This document shows, one piece after another, positions 36,036-44,246 of a stretch of DNA of 64,000 bases. The translations under genes and the position numbers were made by a program. Source of the DNA: Paraburkholderia ultramafica (GTDB lineage: Bacteria > Pseudomonadota > Gammaproteobacteria > Burkholderiales > Burkholderiaceae); contig NZ_CADIKK010000036.1 of assembly GCF_902859915.1 (NCBI RefSeq), positions 1-64,000 on the forward strand, read 5' to 3'. How positions within the stretch are numbered: the first letter of the stretch is position 1; every line of letters starts with the position of its first letter. The notes beneath the pieces are model-generated. The model did no database searches. It was not told the DNA's origin and saw only the letters and a program-made list of their open reading frames with translations.

Positions 36036-36665
36036 TTATGCACCGGAATGTGGCACCAGCAATAGTTTTCGCGGACCACTGACGAATGCGCTACCCGGCT
36101 CGAAAAACCGCAGCGGCCGATGCGTTTCGCGCGACAAGCCGATACGTGTCGTCACGCCAATTGGCATTTCCCCTTTCTCGATTACGCCGATCCACAAGCC
36201 GCGCCCCGTGCAAAGATCGCAACCGTCGAATGACTGGCCGATGCCGAGCGCCATCGTGAGCCGGCCAGGTCCGCGCGCCAGATCGCGCAACGGCACGCCG
36301 GGGCGCCGCGCTTCCATCAGCGGGAGCCCTTCGAGCGGCTCGAGCGCGCGAAACAGAATGCCGGCGCCGACCTCGTGCGCTTCAGCGGACATATTGAGCA
36401 TGTACGAGAGTCCGTAGGTAAGCCGCACATAGGCGTGGCCGGGCGCCAGAAACATCGCGCCGTTATGCGCACGGCGGCCCATAAACGCATGGCTGGTCGA
36501 ATCGCCGAGCGGGTAGGCCTCGGTTTCGACGATCCGTCCGCTGATGCGCCCTGCCGGCAGATCGTGCACGAGATATTTGCCGATCATGAAACGCGCGAGT
36601 TCGATCGTATCGACCGGCAAATCGTCACGCAGCAACGGCAGAATCGGGAGTAACTCATTTCGCAT
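36036..36665 (-). CDS. 3-methyladenine DNA glycosylase (AAG/MPG type)
   Basis: 209 residues of the mammalian-type alkyladenine glycosylase family, which removes alkylated purines in base excision repair. [17 protein letters not shown] contains the catalytic Glu, [18 protein letters not shown] the substrate-pocket tyrosines, and [11 protein letters not shown] the conserved Pro-Gly-Arg region. ATG 36665 gives a standard length; longer in-frame extensions run into intergenic DNA. Monocistronic. Confidence 0.94.
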   Translation of the reverse strand: MRNELLPILPLLRDDLPVDTIELARFMIGKYLVHDLPAGRISGRIVETEAYPLGDSTSHAFMGRRAHNGAMFLAPGHAYVRLTYGLSYMLNMSAEAHEVGAGILFRALEPLEGLPLMEARRPGVPLRDLARGPGRLTMALGIGQSFDGCDLCTGRGLWIGVIEKGEMPIGVTTRIGLSRETHRPLRFFEPGSAFVSGPRKLLLVPHSGA

Positions 36666-37110
36666 GCATTCGGTCCTCAATCGATCCTGTTTCTGGCGCA
36701 CAGCATGAAGCTTTAAAAGTGCACGAGTATGCGCAAATCCCGCCCCAGGATTTGGGATAAAACACAATCCTGGTCGGTGAGAATCGCAATAAAGAGAATC
36801 AAAACCGGCCTTGCAATCAGCGATACAACGCCATCGGCCTGCTTCCATCAGCCCATTCGTTGTACCAAAGCCTCATTTCGGTATAGCCTGGCATTCAACA
36901 TGTCACTAATTGGGGTATCGTTCTCTCCGGCCGTTAGTTCGGCCTTTGCCGGGTCGCATGCGCTTCAGCACGCCCGAATCAGCATACAGGTTGAACGCTT
37001 CGCACGGCCTGCAGTACTGTTCCATTCAGATTCGATCCTGATTTACTCGTTGGTGTAGCAAATCGTCCCCATCCGGGGACTGCGTACTTATGACAATAGG
37101 AGAAAGTTGA
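36666..37110. other. Intergenic DNA between the glycosylase and the BON protein
   Basis: About 445 bases, A/T-rich in the part nearer the BON gene. An AGGAG ribosome-binding site for the BON gene lies at about 37099-37103. No convincing promoter pair, repeat or RNA was seen. Confidence 0.5.
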
Positions 37111-37464
37111 ATGAAAGCATTCCCGGCAATGAAGATGATCGGCGGCGCACTGATTGTTCTGGCGTCCCTCAATGCCTACGCGCAAAGCAGCGAGGCCGAA
37201 GCGCCGGCCGCCGCGGCGCCGACCGCCAAGCAGACCAAGGCGGAAAACCGCGCCCTGCAACGCAAGGTCCGCAGCACGCTGTCGAAGACGAAGGGCGTGA
37301 GCGTGGCGAACATCACCGTGCGTGCGCGCGGCGGTGACGTGACGCTGGCCGGTTCGGTGCCGGAACAGTCGCAAATCGACCTCGCGACGCAAGCTACGCA
37401 AGGCGTGCCTGGCGTGAAATCGGTGAAGAATGCGCTGACGATTCGTGCTGAAGGCGGCCAGTAA
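37111..37464 (+). CDS. Periplasmic BON-domain protein
   Basis: 117 residues: signal peptide (1-25, cleavage after NAYA), an Ala-rich linker, and one BON domain (about 47-113, VRSTLSKTKGVSVANITVRARGGDVTLAGSVP...GVKSVKNALTI). BON domains of the OsmY type bind phospholipid and are often induced by osmotic or envelope stress. A GGAG ribosome-binding site is present. Monocistronic; a hairpin follows. Confidence 0.9.
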   Translation: MKAFPAMKMIGGALIVLASLNAYAQSSEAEAPAAAAPTAKQTKAENRALQRKVRSTLSKTKGVSVANITVRARGGDVTLAGSVPEQSQIDLATQATQGVPGVKSVKNALTIRAEGGQ

Positions 37465-37494
37465 TCGGGTAGGTTTGCTGTAGAGAAACAAGCG

Positions 37495-37527
37495 GGCGCC
37501 AGTGTCCGGCTGCGTGACATTGGCGCC
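37495..37527 (+). terminator. Hairpin after the BON gene
   Basis: A 12-bp stem with one G-T wobble (37495-37506 with 37516-37527) begins 30 bases after the stop. No proper T tract follows, so it may stabilise the mRNA 3' end or act as a weak terminator. Confidence 0.45.
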
Positions 37528-37894
37528 TCTCGACCGGCATTGAACCGATTCGTCCGGCACGGCGCCGCGCAGTTTTGCACGACTAGGCCTGCGGTTCCCA
37601 CAGCGCAATCGCCACGCTTGCCCAAGACACCCGCCGCGCAATTCCGCGCAGGCGATCCGTCTCCGGAAAACTCCTTCCTTTTGCGTCGCGACGAGTCGGC
37701 CGCATGCGGCATCATTACGTCTGTCGTGGACGAGGCGCCGGCACGGGCGAAATCTCGTCCGTATCAAATTATCCTTTATAATTTAATACGTTATATAGCA
37801 TTGCTCATACATTGGTTTAACATTTCGCTGCGCTTTAATCCCTGGCGGCGCCGATCCGCCTCAGTCGTGAACAAGCATTGAAAGGAAAGCCCGA
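37528..37894. other. Upstream region of the calcium/proton antiporter gene
   Basis: It contains a very A/T-rich island (about 37760-37830). A TATAAT box lies at 37777-37782 and overlaps a 7-bp inverted repeat (37766-37772 with 37778-37784). No good -35 box sits 17 bases upstream, so an activator-dependent promoter is possible. No gene is visible. Confidence 0.4.
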
Positions 37895-38977
37895 ATGACC
37901 ACGCCCGCGACCGTTTTGCCCCGCTGGACTCTTGCCGCGCCCGTTGTCGCGTGGATCGTCCTCGGCGCCGCCTATGCGGTGCCGGGCAACGCGCTGCTGC
38001 TCGCGCTCGTCGGCGTGGCGCTTTGCGCGGCGGTCTTCACCGCGGTACACCACGCGGAAGTGGTCGCGCATCGCGTCGGCGAGCCGTTCGGCACGCTGGT
38101 GCTAGCGGTGGCCGTCACCGTGATCGAGGTGGCGCTGATCGTTTCGGTGATGCTGACCGCCGGCCCCGAAAAAGCCGGTCTGGCGCGCGACACGGTCTTC
38201 GCCGCGGTGATGATCGTCTGTAACGGGATCGTCGGCATCTGCCTGCTGACGGGCGGCATCCGCCATCTGGAGCAGGACTTTCAGAGCCGCGGCGCGGCCG
38301 CCGCGCTGGCGGTGCTCGCGTCGTTGTCCGTGCTGACGCTGGTCATGCCGAACTACACGACCACCAGCGTCGGTCCGATCCTGTCGAATTCGCAACTGGC
38401 GTTCGCCGGGATTTCGTCGCTGGTGCTGTATGGCGTCTTCGTGTTCGTGCAGACCGTGCGTCATCGCGATTACTTCCTCGCCGGCGTGCCCGACGAAGAC
38501 GTCCATGCCGCGCCGCCGAGCGGCGGCCTCGCGCTGGTGAGCGGCGTGCTGCTGCTGGTGTGCCTGGTCGCCGTGGTGCTGCTCGCGAAGGTGCTGTCGC
38601 CGGTCGTCGAAATCGCGGTCCAGAATGCCGGGGCGCCGCCGGCCGTGGTGGGGATCATCATTGCCGCGCTGGTGCTGTTGCCCGAAGGCCTCGCCGCGGT
38701 ACGCGCGGCGCGCGCCGACCGCTTGCAGAACAGCCTGAACCTCGCGCTCGGTTCGGCGCTTGCCAGTATCGGCCTGACCATTCCGACCGTCGCCGGCGTG
38801 TTTCTGTATACCGGTCAGCCGCTCGTGCTCGGCATCAACGGCAAGGAAACGGTGCTGCTGGCGCTCACGCTGGTGGTCGGCACGCTCACGCTCAGCACCG
38901 GACGCACGACGATTCTGCAAGGCGCGGTGCATCTGTCGCTGTTCGCCGCGTATCTGTTTTTGTCGTTCGCGCCCTGA
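37895..38977 (+). CDS. chaA: ChaA-type calcium/sodium:proton antiporter
   Basis: 360 residues with about eleven membrane helices and two cation/Ca2+ exchanger repeats. The first repeat has HHAEVVAHRVGEPFGTLVLAVAVTVIEVALI with the conserved Glu residues, and the second has VLLPEGLAAVRAARADRLQNSLNLALGSALASIGLT. This GEPxG ... LxEG layout is typical of ChaA. It extrudes Ca2+ or Na+ in exchange for protons. ATG 37895 follows AAAGGAAAG. Confidence 0.93.
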   Translation: MTTPATVLPRWTLAAPVVAWIVLGAAYAVPGNALLLALVGVALCAAVFTAVHHAEVVAHRVGEPFGTLVLAVAVTVIEVALIVSVMLTAGPEKAGLARDTVFAAVMIVCNGIVGICLLTGGIRHLEQDFQSRGAAAALAVLASLSVLTLVMPNYTTTSVGPILSNSQLAFAGISSLVLYGVFVFVQTVRHRDYFLAGVPDEDVHAAPPSGGLALVSGVLLLVCLVAVVLLAKVLSPVVEIAVQNAGAPPAVVGIIIAALVLLPEGLAAVRAARADRLQNSLNLALGSALASIGLTIPTVAGVFLYTGQPLVLGINGKETVLLALTLVVGTLTLSTGRTTILQGAVHLSLFAAYLFLSFAP

Positions 38978-39019
38978 GGCGGCGGCAGGCGGACCGCCTG
39001 CTCCGCGCTATGCGCAGGC

Positions 39020-39913
39020 CTACTCTTCCCAATGCGCGGCAATCCAGTCGCGGAACAGATTCAGCTTCTGCTGATGCGCAACTGAGTCCGGATACACGAA
39101 GTAATAGCGCCAGCCGGTCTTGAGCACCGTATCGAACGGTCGCACCAGGCGCCGCGCCGCGACGTCCTCGTCGATCAGCGCAAGGTCGCTGATCGCGACG
39201 CCGAAGCCCTGCAACGCGGCGTTGGTCGCCATATCGAGCGTATCGAAACTCGGGCCGTGTTCGGCGTCGACCGCATCGGCGTTCGCGGCATCCACCTCGG
39301 TCACCCTGGCGAGCCACATTTTCCAGTCGCGATGATCGCGCGTGGGGTGCAGCAGCGTGTGGCGCGCCAGATCCGCCACCCGGGTGAGCGGCTTGTCCTT
39401 CAGCAGATCAGGCGCGCAGACCGGCGTCAGACGCTCCTCGAACAACGGCACCGCCTGCACGTCGGCACCGGGCGACGATCCGTAGATGATCGCCGCATCG
39501 AACGGCTCGCTCTGGAAATCGACGTCGTGTTGCCAGGTCGTGGTGATCTGCACGTGCAGATCGGGATATTCGGCCTGGAAGCGCATGATCTTCGGCAGCA
39601 TCCAGCGCATCACGCAGGTCGGCACTTTCAGCGCGAGATCGGTGCGCTGCCGCGTGAGCCGCAGCGAAATCTCCTCGATGCGGGCAAAGCTCTCCTTCAC
39701 GGCCGGCAGCAGCATTTCGCCTTCGGCGGTCAGCGTCAGACCTTTCGCGTGACGCTTGAAGAGCGGGAACTTGTAGTAGTCCTCGAGCGCGATGATCTGC
39801 CGGCTGACCGCGCCTTGCGTCAGGCACAGATGGTCGGCGGCGCGCGTGAAGCTGCGATGGCGCGCGACGGTTTCGAAGATCTGCAGCGCGTTGAGCGGCG
39901 GGAGACGTCGCAT
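39020..39913 (-). CDS. LysR-family regulator (GcvA-like)
   Basis: 297 residues. The N-terminal winged HTH is RRLPPLNALQIFETVARHRSFTRAADHLCLTQGAVSRQIIALE, with the PPLNALQIFE start typical of GcvA-type LysR proteins; the substrate-binding domain covers about 90-295. It is divergent from the ABC transporter genes with a 535-bp intergenic region, so it is a plausible regulator of them. The opposite neighbour, chaA, is convergent. Confidence 0.93.
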   Translation of the reverse strand: MRRLPPLNALQIFETVARHRSFTRAADHLCLTQGAVSRQIIALEDYYKFPLFKRHAKGLTLTAEGEMLLPAVKESFARIEEISLRLTRQRTDLALKVPTCVMRWMLPKIMRFQAEYPDLHVQITTTWQHDVDFQSEPFDAAIIYGSSPGADVQAVPLFEERLTPVCAPDLLKDKPLTRVADLARHTLLHPTRDHRDWKMWLARVTEVDAANADAVDAEHGPSFDTLDMATNAALQGFGVAISDLALIDEDVAARRLVRPFDTVLKTGWRYYFVYPDSVAHQQKLNLFRDWIAAHWEE

Positions 39914-40448
39914 CGGAGTATCCAGAATCAGAAAAAGTCATTGCGCGGGCATGGCGGCGTGGCTCGCCGGTACGCCCGTCAAGCCCACAGGATACGTGAT
40001 CCGAAGCGGCTGCACGGGATGCGGATAGGCAAACCCGCATGCGTTCGACTCATGCCGCCGCCAGGCGAGCGCGATCCGCGGCCCGTTCTGCACCGGCACA
40101 GGGCAAAGCGCGGCGACCGCCGCACCAGAACCGAGCTTTCCTCATACCTCGACGTCAGCCGCGTCACTGTCCAAAGCATGGACGTTAACCCGCATCCGCC
40201 ACTGACTAGGCCCTCCCACCGGTTGCCCGACACTCGCCCCGGCGACTACGCAAACCCCGACCCATGAGCTTGCGTCATGCCGCCCATGCGCATATTTCGT
40301 TTGTTGAGGGATTTTGGCAAACCTAGAGTGCTTCCACACCGCGACGCATCCGGCCAGCAACGTGCGCCGGGCGGCGCGCAGACAGGCGCCGCTGAGCCCA
40401 GCTTTTGCAACCTGTTCCAATACCGACGCTTTCGACAGAGGACACATC
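39914..40448. other. Divergent control region between the LysR gene and the ABC importer
   Basis: 535 bases without a credible gene. LysR regulators normally bind T-N11-A sites in such intervals, but several weak matches exist and none stands out. The A/T-rich segment about 40285-40325 is the most promoter-like part. Confidence 0.4.
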
Positions 40449-41273
40449 ATGAATCAGCGCCCCGTTGCTCACTCGCAGACCCGCCGCGTGTTCGCCACGC
40501 TTGCCGCGACGCTCGCCTTCACGGCCCTCGGCGCACTGTGCGCGTTGCCGTCGGCCGCGCATGCCGATGCGCTCGACAACATCGCGAAGTCGGGCACGGT
40601 GCGCATCGGCGTGTTCGAGGACTATCCGCCGTTCGGCTCGATCGGTCCGGACATGAAGCCGATGGGTTACGACATCGACGTCGCCAACCTGATTGGCAAG
40701 GCGCTCAACGCGAAGGTCGAACTCGTGCAGGTGACGGGCGACAACCGCATGGCCTACCTCGCCGACCATAAGGCCGACATGCTGCTGTCGGTCGGCCAGA
40801 CGCCGGAGCGCGAAAAGGTGATCGACTTCTCGCAGCCTTATGCGCCCTACTACCTCGCGGTGTTCGGCCCGAAGTCGCTGCCCGTGAAGAACGCCGCGGA
40901 CCTCGCCGGCAAGTCGATTTCGGTCGCGCGCGGCACGCTGGAAGACCTGAGCGTCACAAAGATCGCGCCGCCGGGCGCCAACATCAAACGTTTCGACGAT
41001 CCGAACGGCGCAATTTCGGCGTTTCTTTCTGGTCAGGTACAGTTGATGGTAGTCGGCAACGACGTCGGCGCCACGATTCTCGCGCGTCATCCGGCGAACG
41101 ATCCGGAGCAGAAGTTCTCGCTGTTCAGCTCTCCGGATCACGTCGGTCTGAACAGGAACGAGCCGCGTCTGAAGCAGAAAGTCGACGAAACGATTGCCAA
41201 GGCCCGCCAGGACGGCACCATGAACGCGATTTCGCAGAAGTGGCTGCGTGCTCCGCTGCCGGCCGACCTCTGA
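40449..41273 (+). CDS. Amino-acid ABC transporter substrate-binding protein
   Basis: 274 residues: signal peptide (about 1-40, ending SAAHADA) and a family-3 solute-binding fold (IAKSGTVRIGVFEDYPPFGSI, then YDIDVANLIGKAL, and VGQTPEREKVIDFSQPY). These are the usual polar-amino-acid binding signatures. It delivers its ligand to the two permeases encoded downstream. ATG 40449 gives the signal peptide. A pair of hairpins follows before the permease genes. Confidence 0.93.
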   Translation: MNQRPVAHSQTRRVFATLAATLAFTALGALCALPSAAHADALDNIAKSGTVRIGVFEDYPPFGSIGPDMKPMGYDIDVANLIGKALNAKVELVQVTGDNRMAYLADHKADMLLSVGQTPEREKVIDFSQPYAPYYLAVFGPKSLPVKNAADLAGKSISVARGTLEDLSVTKIAPPGANIKRFDDPNGAISAFLSGQVQLMVVGNDVGATILARHPANDPEQKFSLFSSPDHVGLNRNEPRLKQKVDETIAKARQDGTMNAISQKWLRAPLPADL

Positions 41274-41286
41274 ATCTTTTTTGCGC

Positions 41287-41339
41287 GGACTGCCCTGGCG
41301 GTCCCTCAAGAGGACTTCCCTCGGGGCGCCCTCCGAGGG
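41287..41339 (+). other. Intercistronic hairpins after the binding-protein gene
   Basis: One stem-loop (GGAC 41287-41290 with GTCC 41301-41304, extended inward) and a second 7-bp stem (CCCTCGG 41318-41324 with CCGAGGG 41333-41339). Such structures commonly give the binding-protein mRNA more stability than the permease part. No T tract follows. Confidence 0.4.
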
Positions 41340-41392
41340 GCTGTCCTTCGGGCGTCCGCGGCGGAGTTTGACCTCATGATGAGCGCCACGCG

Positions 41393-42139
41393 ATGACCTA
41401 TGCGTTCGATTTCAGCGGCTTCGGCCTCTATGCGGGAATGCTCGCGCGCGGCGTTGCCGTGACCCTCGGGCTCACCACGGTCTCCACCGTGCTCGGCGGC
41501 CTGGTCGGCATCGGCGGCGCGAGCATTGCGGTGGCCGGGCCGAAATGGGCGCGCTGGGTGGTGGCGAGCTACGTGGAGCTGATCCGCAATACGCCGTTCA
41601 TCGTGCAGTTGTTCTTCGTGTTCTTCGGCTTGCCGAGTCTCGGCATTCATATCGACGAAATCCAGGCCGCGATTCTGGCGATGACCGTCAATCTCGGCGC
41701 GTACGCGATCGAGATCGTGCGCGCCGGCATCGATTCGATTCCGCCCGGCCAGGTGCAAGCGGCGCAGGCGCTCGGCCTGCATCGACGGCAGGTGTTTCGC
41801 CATGTCGTGCTGCCGCAGGCGATCGCCAACGTGTTTCCCGCGCTCCTTAGCCAGGTGCTGATCGTGATGCTCGGTTCGGCGGTGGTGTCGCAAATCTCGG
41901 TGCCCGATCTGACCTATGCGGCCAACTTCATCCAGTCGCGCAACTTCCGCTCGTTCGAGAGCTACGTGATCATCACCGCAACCTATCTGCTGATGTCGAT
42001 CGTGTTGCGGCAAATCCTCAACCGGTTCGGACGCGGCCTGTTCGCGGGCCGCACGGCGCGCGGCAACGACAGCGCACCGCGTAACTGGCGCACCCGCCTG
42101 ATGTGGCGCGGCGCCCGCACCCTGCCGACGGAGCGCTGA
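41393..42139 (+). CDS. Amino-acid ABC transporter permease 1
   Basis: 248 residues, HisM/GlnP type, with four to five membrane helices. An N-terminal GLYAGMLARGVAVTLGLT and the EAA loop (IDSIPPGQVQAAQALGLHRRQVFRHVVLPQAI, about 113-144) contact the ATPase. YVELIRNTPFIVQLFFVFFGLP is the family signature. The C-terminal 30 residues are basic and extend past the normal end. It lies 2 bp before the second permease gene. Confidence 0.93.
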   Translation: MTYAFDFSGFGLYAGMLARGVAVTLGLTTVSTVLGGLVGIGGASIAVAGPKWARWVVASYVELIRNTPFIVQLFFVFFGLPSLGIHIDEIQAAILAMTVNLGAYAIEIVRAGIDSIPPGQVQAAQALGLHRRQVFRHVVLPQAIANVFPALLSQVLIVMLGSAVVSQISVPDLTYAANFIQSRNFRSFESYVIITATYLLMSIVLRQILNRFGRGLFAGRTARGNDSAPRNWRTRLMWRGARTLPTER

Positions 42140-42141
42140 TC

Positions 42142-42798
42142 ATGGTCGAATTCACGCTGTGGGACATCGCCCGCAATCTGTTGCTCGCCGCCCGCTGGAC
42201 GGTGCTGTTGTCGTTGATCGCGTTTGTCGGCGGCGGCCTTGTCGGGCTGTTGCTGCTCGCGATGCGCGTGTCGCCGATCGCGTGGCTGCGCCGCATCGTC
42301 GTGCTGTATGTGGAAGTGTTTCAGGGCACGCCGCTGCTGATGCAGCTGTTTCTCGCGTTCTTCGGTTTGCCGCTGCTCGGCGTCGATGTATCGCCGTGGG
42401 TCGCGGCGACCGTCACGTTGACGCTTTATACGAGCGCGTATCTGGTCGATATCTGGCGCGGCTGCGTCGAAGCCGTGCCGCGCGGCCAGTGGGCCGCGGG
42501 CGCGAGTCTCGGCATGACGTTCAGCCAGCAGTTGCGCTATATCGTGTGGCCGCAGGCGCTGAAGATCGCCGTCGCGCCGACGGTCGGCTTTCTCGTGCAA
42601 GTGGTGAAGAGCACCGCGCTCGCGTCGATCATCGGCTTCATCGAATTGACCAAGACCGGCACGATGATCACCAATGCCGCGTTCCGTCCGTTTCCGATCT
42701 ACGGCATGGTCGCGATGATTTACTTCGCGATGTGCTTCCCGTTGACGTGGTATGCACGCGTGCTCGAAAAGCGGCAGAAGGTCGGGCAGCATCGTTGA
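42142..42798 (+). CDS. Amino-acid ABC transporter permease 2
   Basis: 218 residues, second HisQ/GlnP-type permease. VEVFQGTPLLMQLFLAFFGLP and the EAA-loop region VEAVPRGQWAAGASLGMTFSQQLRYIVWPQ are diagnostic. It pairs with permease 1 as a heterodimer. No ATP-binding subunit gene follows; the next gene is on the other strand, so the transporter needs an ATPase encoded elsewhere. Confidence 0.93.
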   Translation: MVEFTLWDIARNLLLAARWTVLLSLIAFVGGGLVGLLLLAMRVSPIAWLRRIVVLYVEVFQGTPLLMQLFLAFFGLPLLGVDVSPWVAATVTLTLYTSAYLVDIWRGCVEAVPRGQWAAGASLGMTFSQQLRYIVWPQALKIAVAPTVGFLVQVVKSTALASIIGFIELTKTGTMITNAAFRPFPIYGMVAMIYFAMCFPLTWYARVLEKRQKVGQHR

Positions 42799-42839
42799 GC
42801 TGGGACTTGCGGCGCGCCAGCGCTTCCAAGCCTGTAAGA

Positions 42840-42872
42840 AAACGGCAACCGCGTTCCGCACGGTTGCCGTTT
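42840..42872. terminator. Bidirectional rho-independent terminator
   Basis: A perfect 12-bp stem (42840-42851 with 42861-42872) closes a 9-base loop. It is followed by GTTTTG on the plus strand and by TTTTCTT (starting inside the stem) on the minus strand. It separates the convergent permease and cytochrome c genes and can serve both. Confidence 0.85.
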
Positions 42873-42917
42873 GTTTTGCGTTGTCGCGTATGACTACCCG
42901 TATAACTGCGCTGACGA

Positions 42918-44234
42918 CTACCGAGCCGCCTGCGTCGACTTGCGCAGCTTCGCCACTTCAGCCGCCGTTACCGCCGGCGCGCCGTTGTTCCAGCCGGCTC
43001 GCACGAAGCTCAGCACGTCGGCGATCTGCTTGTCGTCGAGCACCGGCGCGAACTTCGGCATGGGAAATGGCGACGGCACACCGCCGACCACCAGATCGTC
43101 AGTGCCATTCAACGTCACGTTGATCAACGACGACGGGTCCTTCTCCAGCACGTTCGGATTGCCCGCCAACGGCGCCAGCATCGGCGCGAAGCCGCGTCCG
43201 TCGACGCCGTGACAGTGCATGCAGTACGCCGTATAGACGCGCGCGCCAGCATCGTTCGCGGGACGGTTCAGCGACACCTTGGTCGCCTGCGGATCGTATG
43301 TATAAGGCGGCGCACCGCTGCCGCCCGCCGGCGGTAGCGACTTCAGATACGTCGTCATCGCGGCGATGTCGGCGTCGGTCATGCCCTGCGTGCTGTTGTT
43401 GATCACGCTGGTCATCGAACCGAACGCCGACGCGTGACGATTCGCGCCGGTCTTCAGGAACGCCTGCAGATCCTGCTCGTTCCAGCGACCCAGCCCGACG
43501 TTGTGCTCGCCAGTCAGGTTCGCCGCGAACCAGCCGTCGAGCACGCCGCCGGTCAGGAACGCACTGCCGCTTTCATCGAGCGCCTTCTCCTGGAACGCGA
43601 TGCCGCGCGGCGTATGGCACGACCCGCAGTGCCCGAGCCCCTGAATCAGGTACGCGCCGCGATTCCATGCGGCATCCTTGCCCGGCTTGTCCTGATACGC
43701 GCCCTTCTCGAGAAACGCCATGTTCCAGAACTTCAGCGGCCAGCGCATGTTCAACGGCCATTTGATATCCGGCGCGCGATTCGCCTGCTGCACCGGCGCC
43801 ACGCCGCTCATGAAAAACGCGTACAGCGCTTTCATGTCGTCGTCGTTGACCTTCGCGTAGGACGGATACGGCATTGCCGGGTACAGGTTATGGCCGTCTT
43901 TCGCGACGCCTTCGCGCATCGCCCGCGCAAAGTCTTCTTCCGTATAGCTGCCGATGCCGGTCTGCGGGTCGGGCGTGATGTTGGTGGTGTAGATCTGGCC
44001 CATTGGCGTCATCATCGGCAGGCCGCCGGCGAACGGCTTGCCCTTCGGCGCCGTGTGACAGGCGACGCAATCGCCGAGCTTCGCCAGATAGGCGCCGCGT
44101 TGCACCAGCGCCGGGTCTGCTGCCTGCGCCGCTGCCGGGGTGGCTGCCGGGGTGGCCGAATGAGCCGGCGCCTGCGCGATGAACGGCAGCGCCACGCACA
44201 ACGCCGCGCCGAAACCCTTCAGTGTGTTTTTCAT
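42918..44234 (-). CDS. Triheme cytochrome c subunit of a molybdenum hydroxylase
   Basis: 438 residues: signal peptide (1-28) and three class I cytochrome c domains with heme sites CVACH (about 57), CGSCH (about 205) and CMHCH (about 340). It resembles the cytochrome subunits of membrane-bound alcohol, gluconate and aldehyde dehydrogenases. It is the third gene of the oxidase operon, 12 bp after the molybdopterin subunit. It should carry electrons from the periplasmic enzyme to the respiratory chain. Confidence 0.93.
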   Translation of the reverse strand: MKNTLKGFGAALCVALPFIAQAPAHSATPAATPAAAQAADPALVQRGAYLAKLGDCVACHTAPKGKPFAGGLPMMTPMGQIYTTNITPDPQTGIGSYTEEDFARAMREGVAKDGHNLYPAMPYPSYAKVNDDDMKALYAFFMSGVAPVQQANRAPDIKWPLNMRWPLKFWNMAFLEKGAYQDKPGKDAAWNRGAYLIQGLGHCGSCHTPRGIAFQEKALDESGSAFLTGGVLDGWFAANLTGEHNVGLGRWNEQDLQAFLKTGANRHASAFGSMTSVINNSTQGMTDADIAAMTTYLKSLPPAGGSGAPPYTYDPQATKVSLNRPANDAGARVYTAYCMHCHGVDGRGFAPMLAPLAGNPNVLEKDPSSLINVTLNGTDDLVVGGVPSPFPMPKFAPVLDDKQIADVLSFVRAGWNNGAPAVTAAEVAKLRKSTQAAR

Positions 44235-44246
44235 GTCGGGCTCCCG

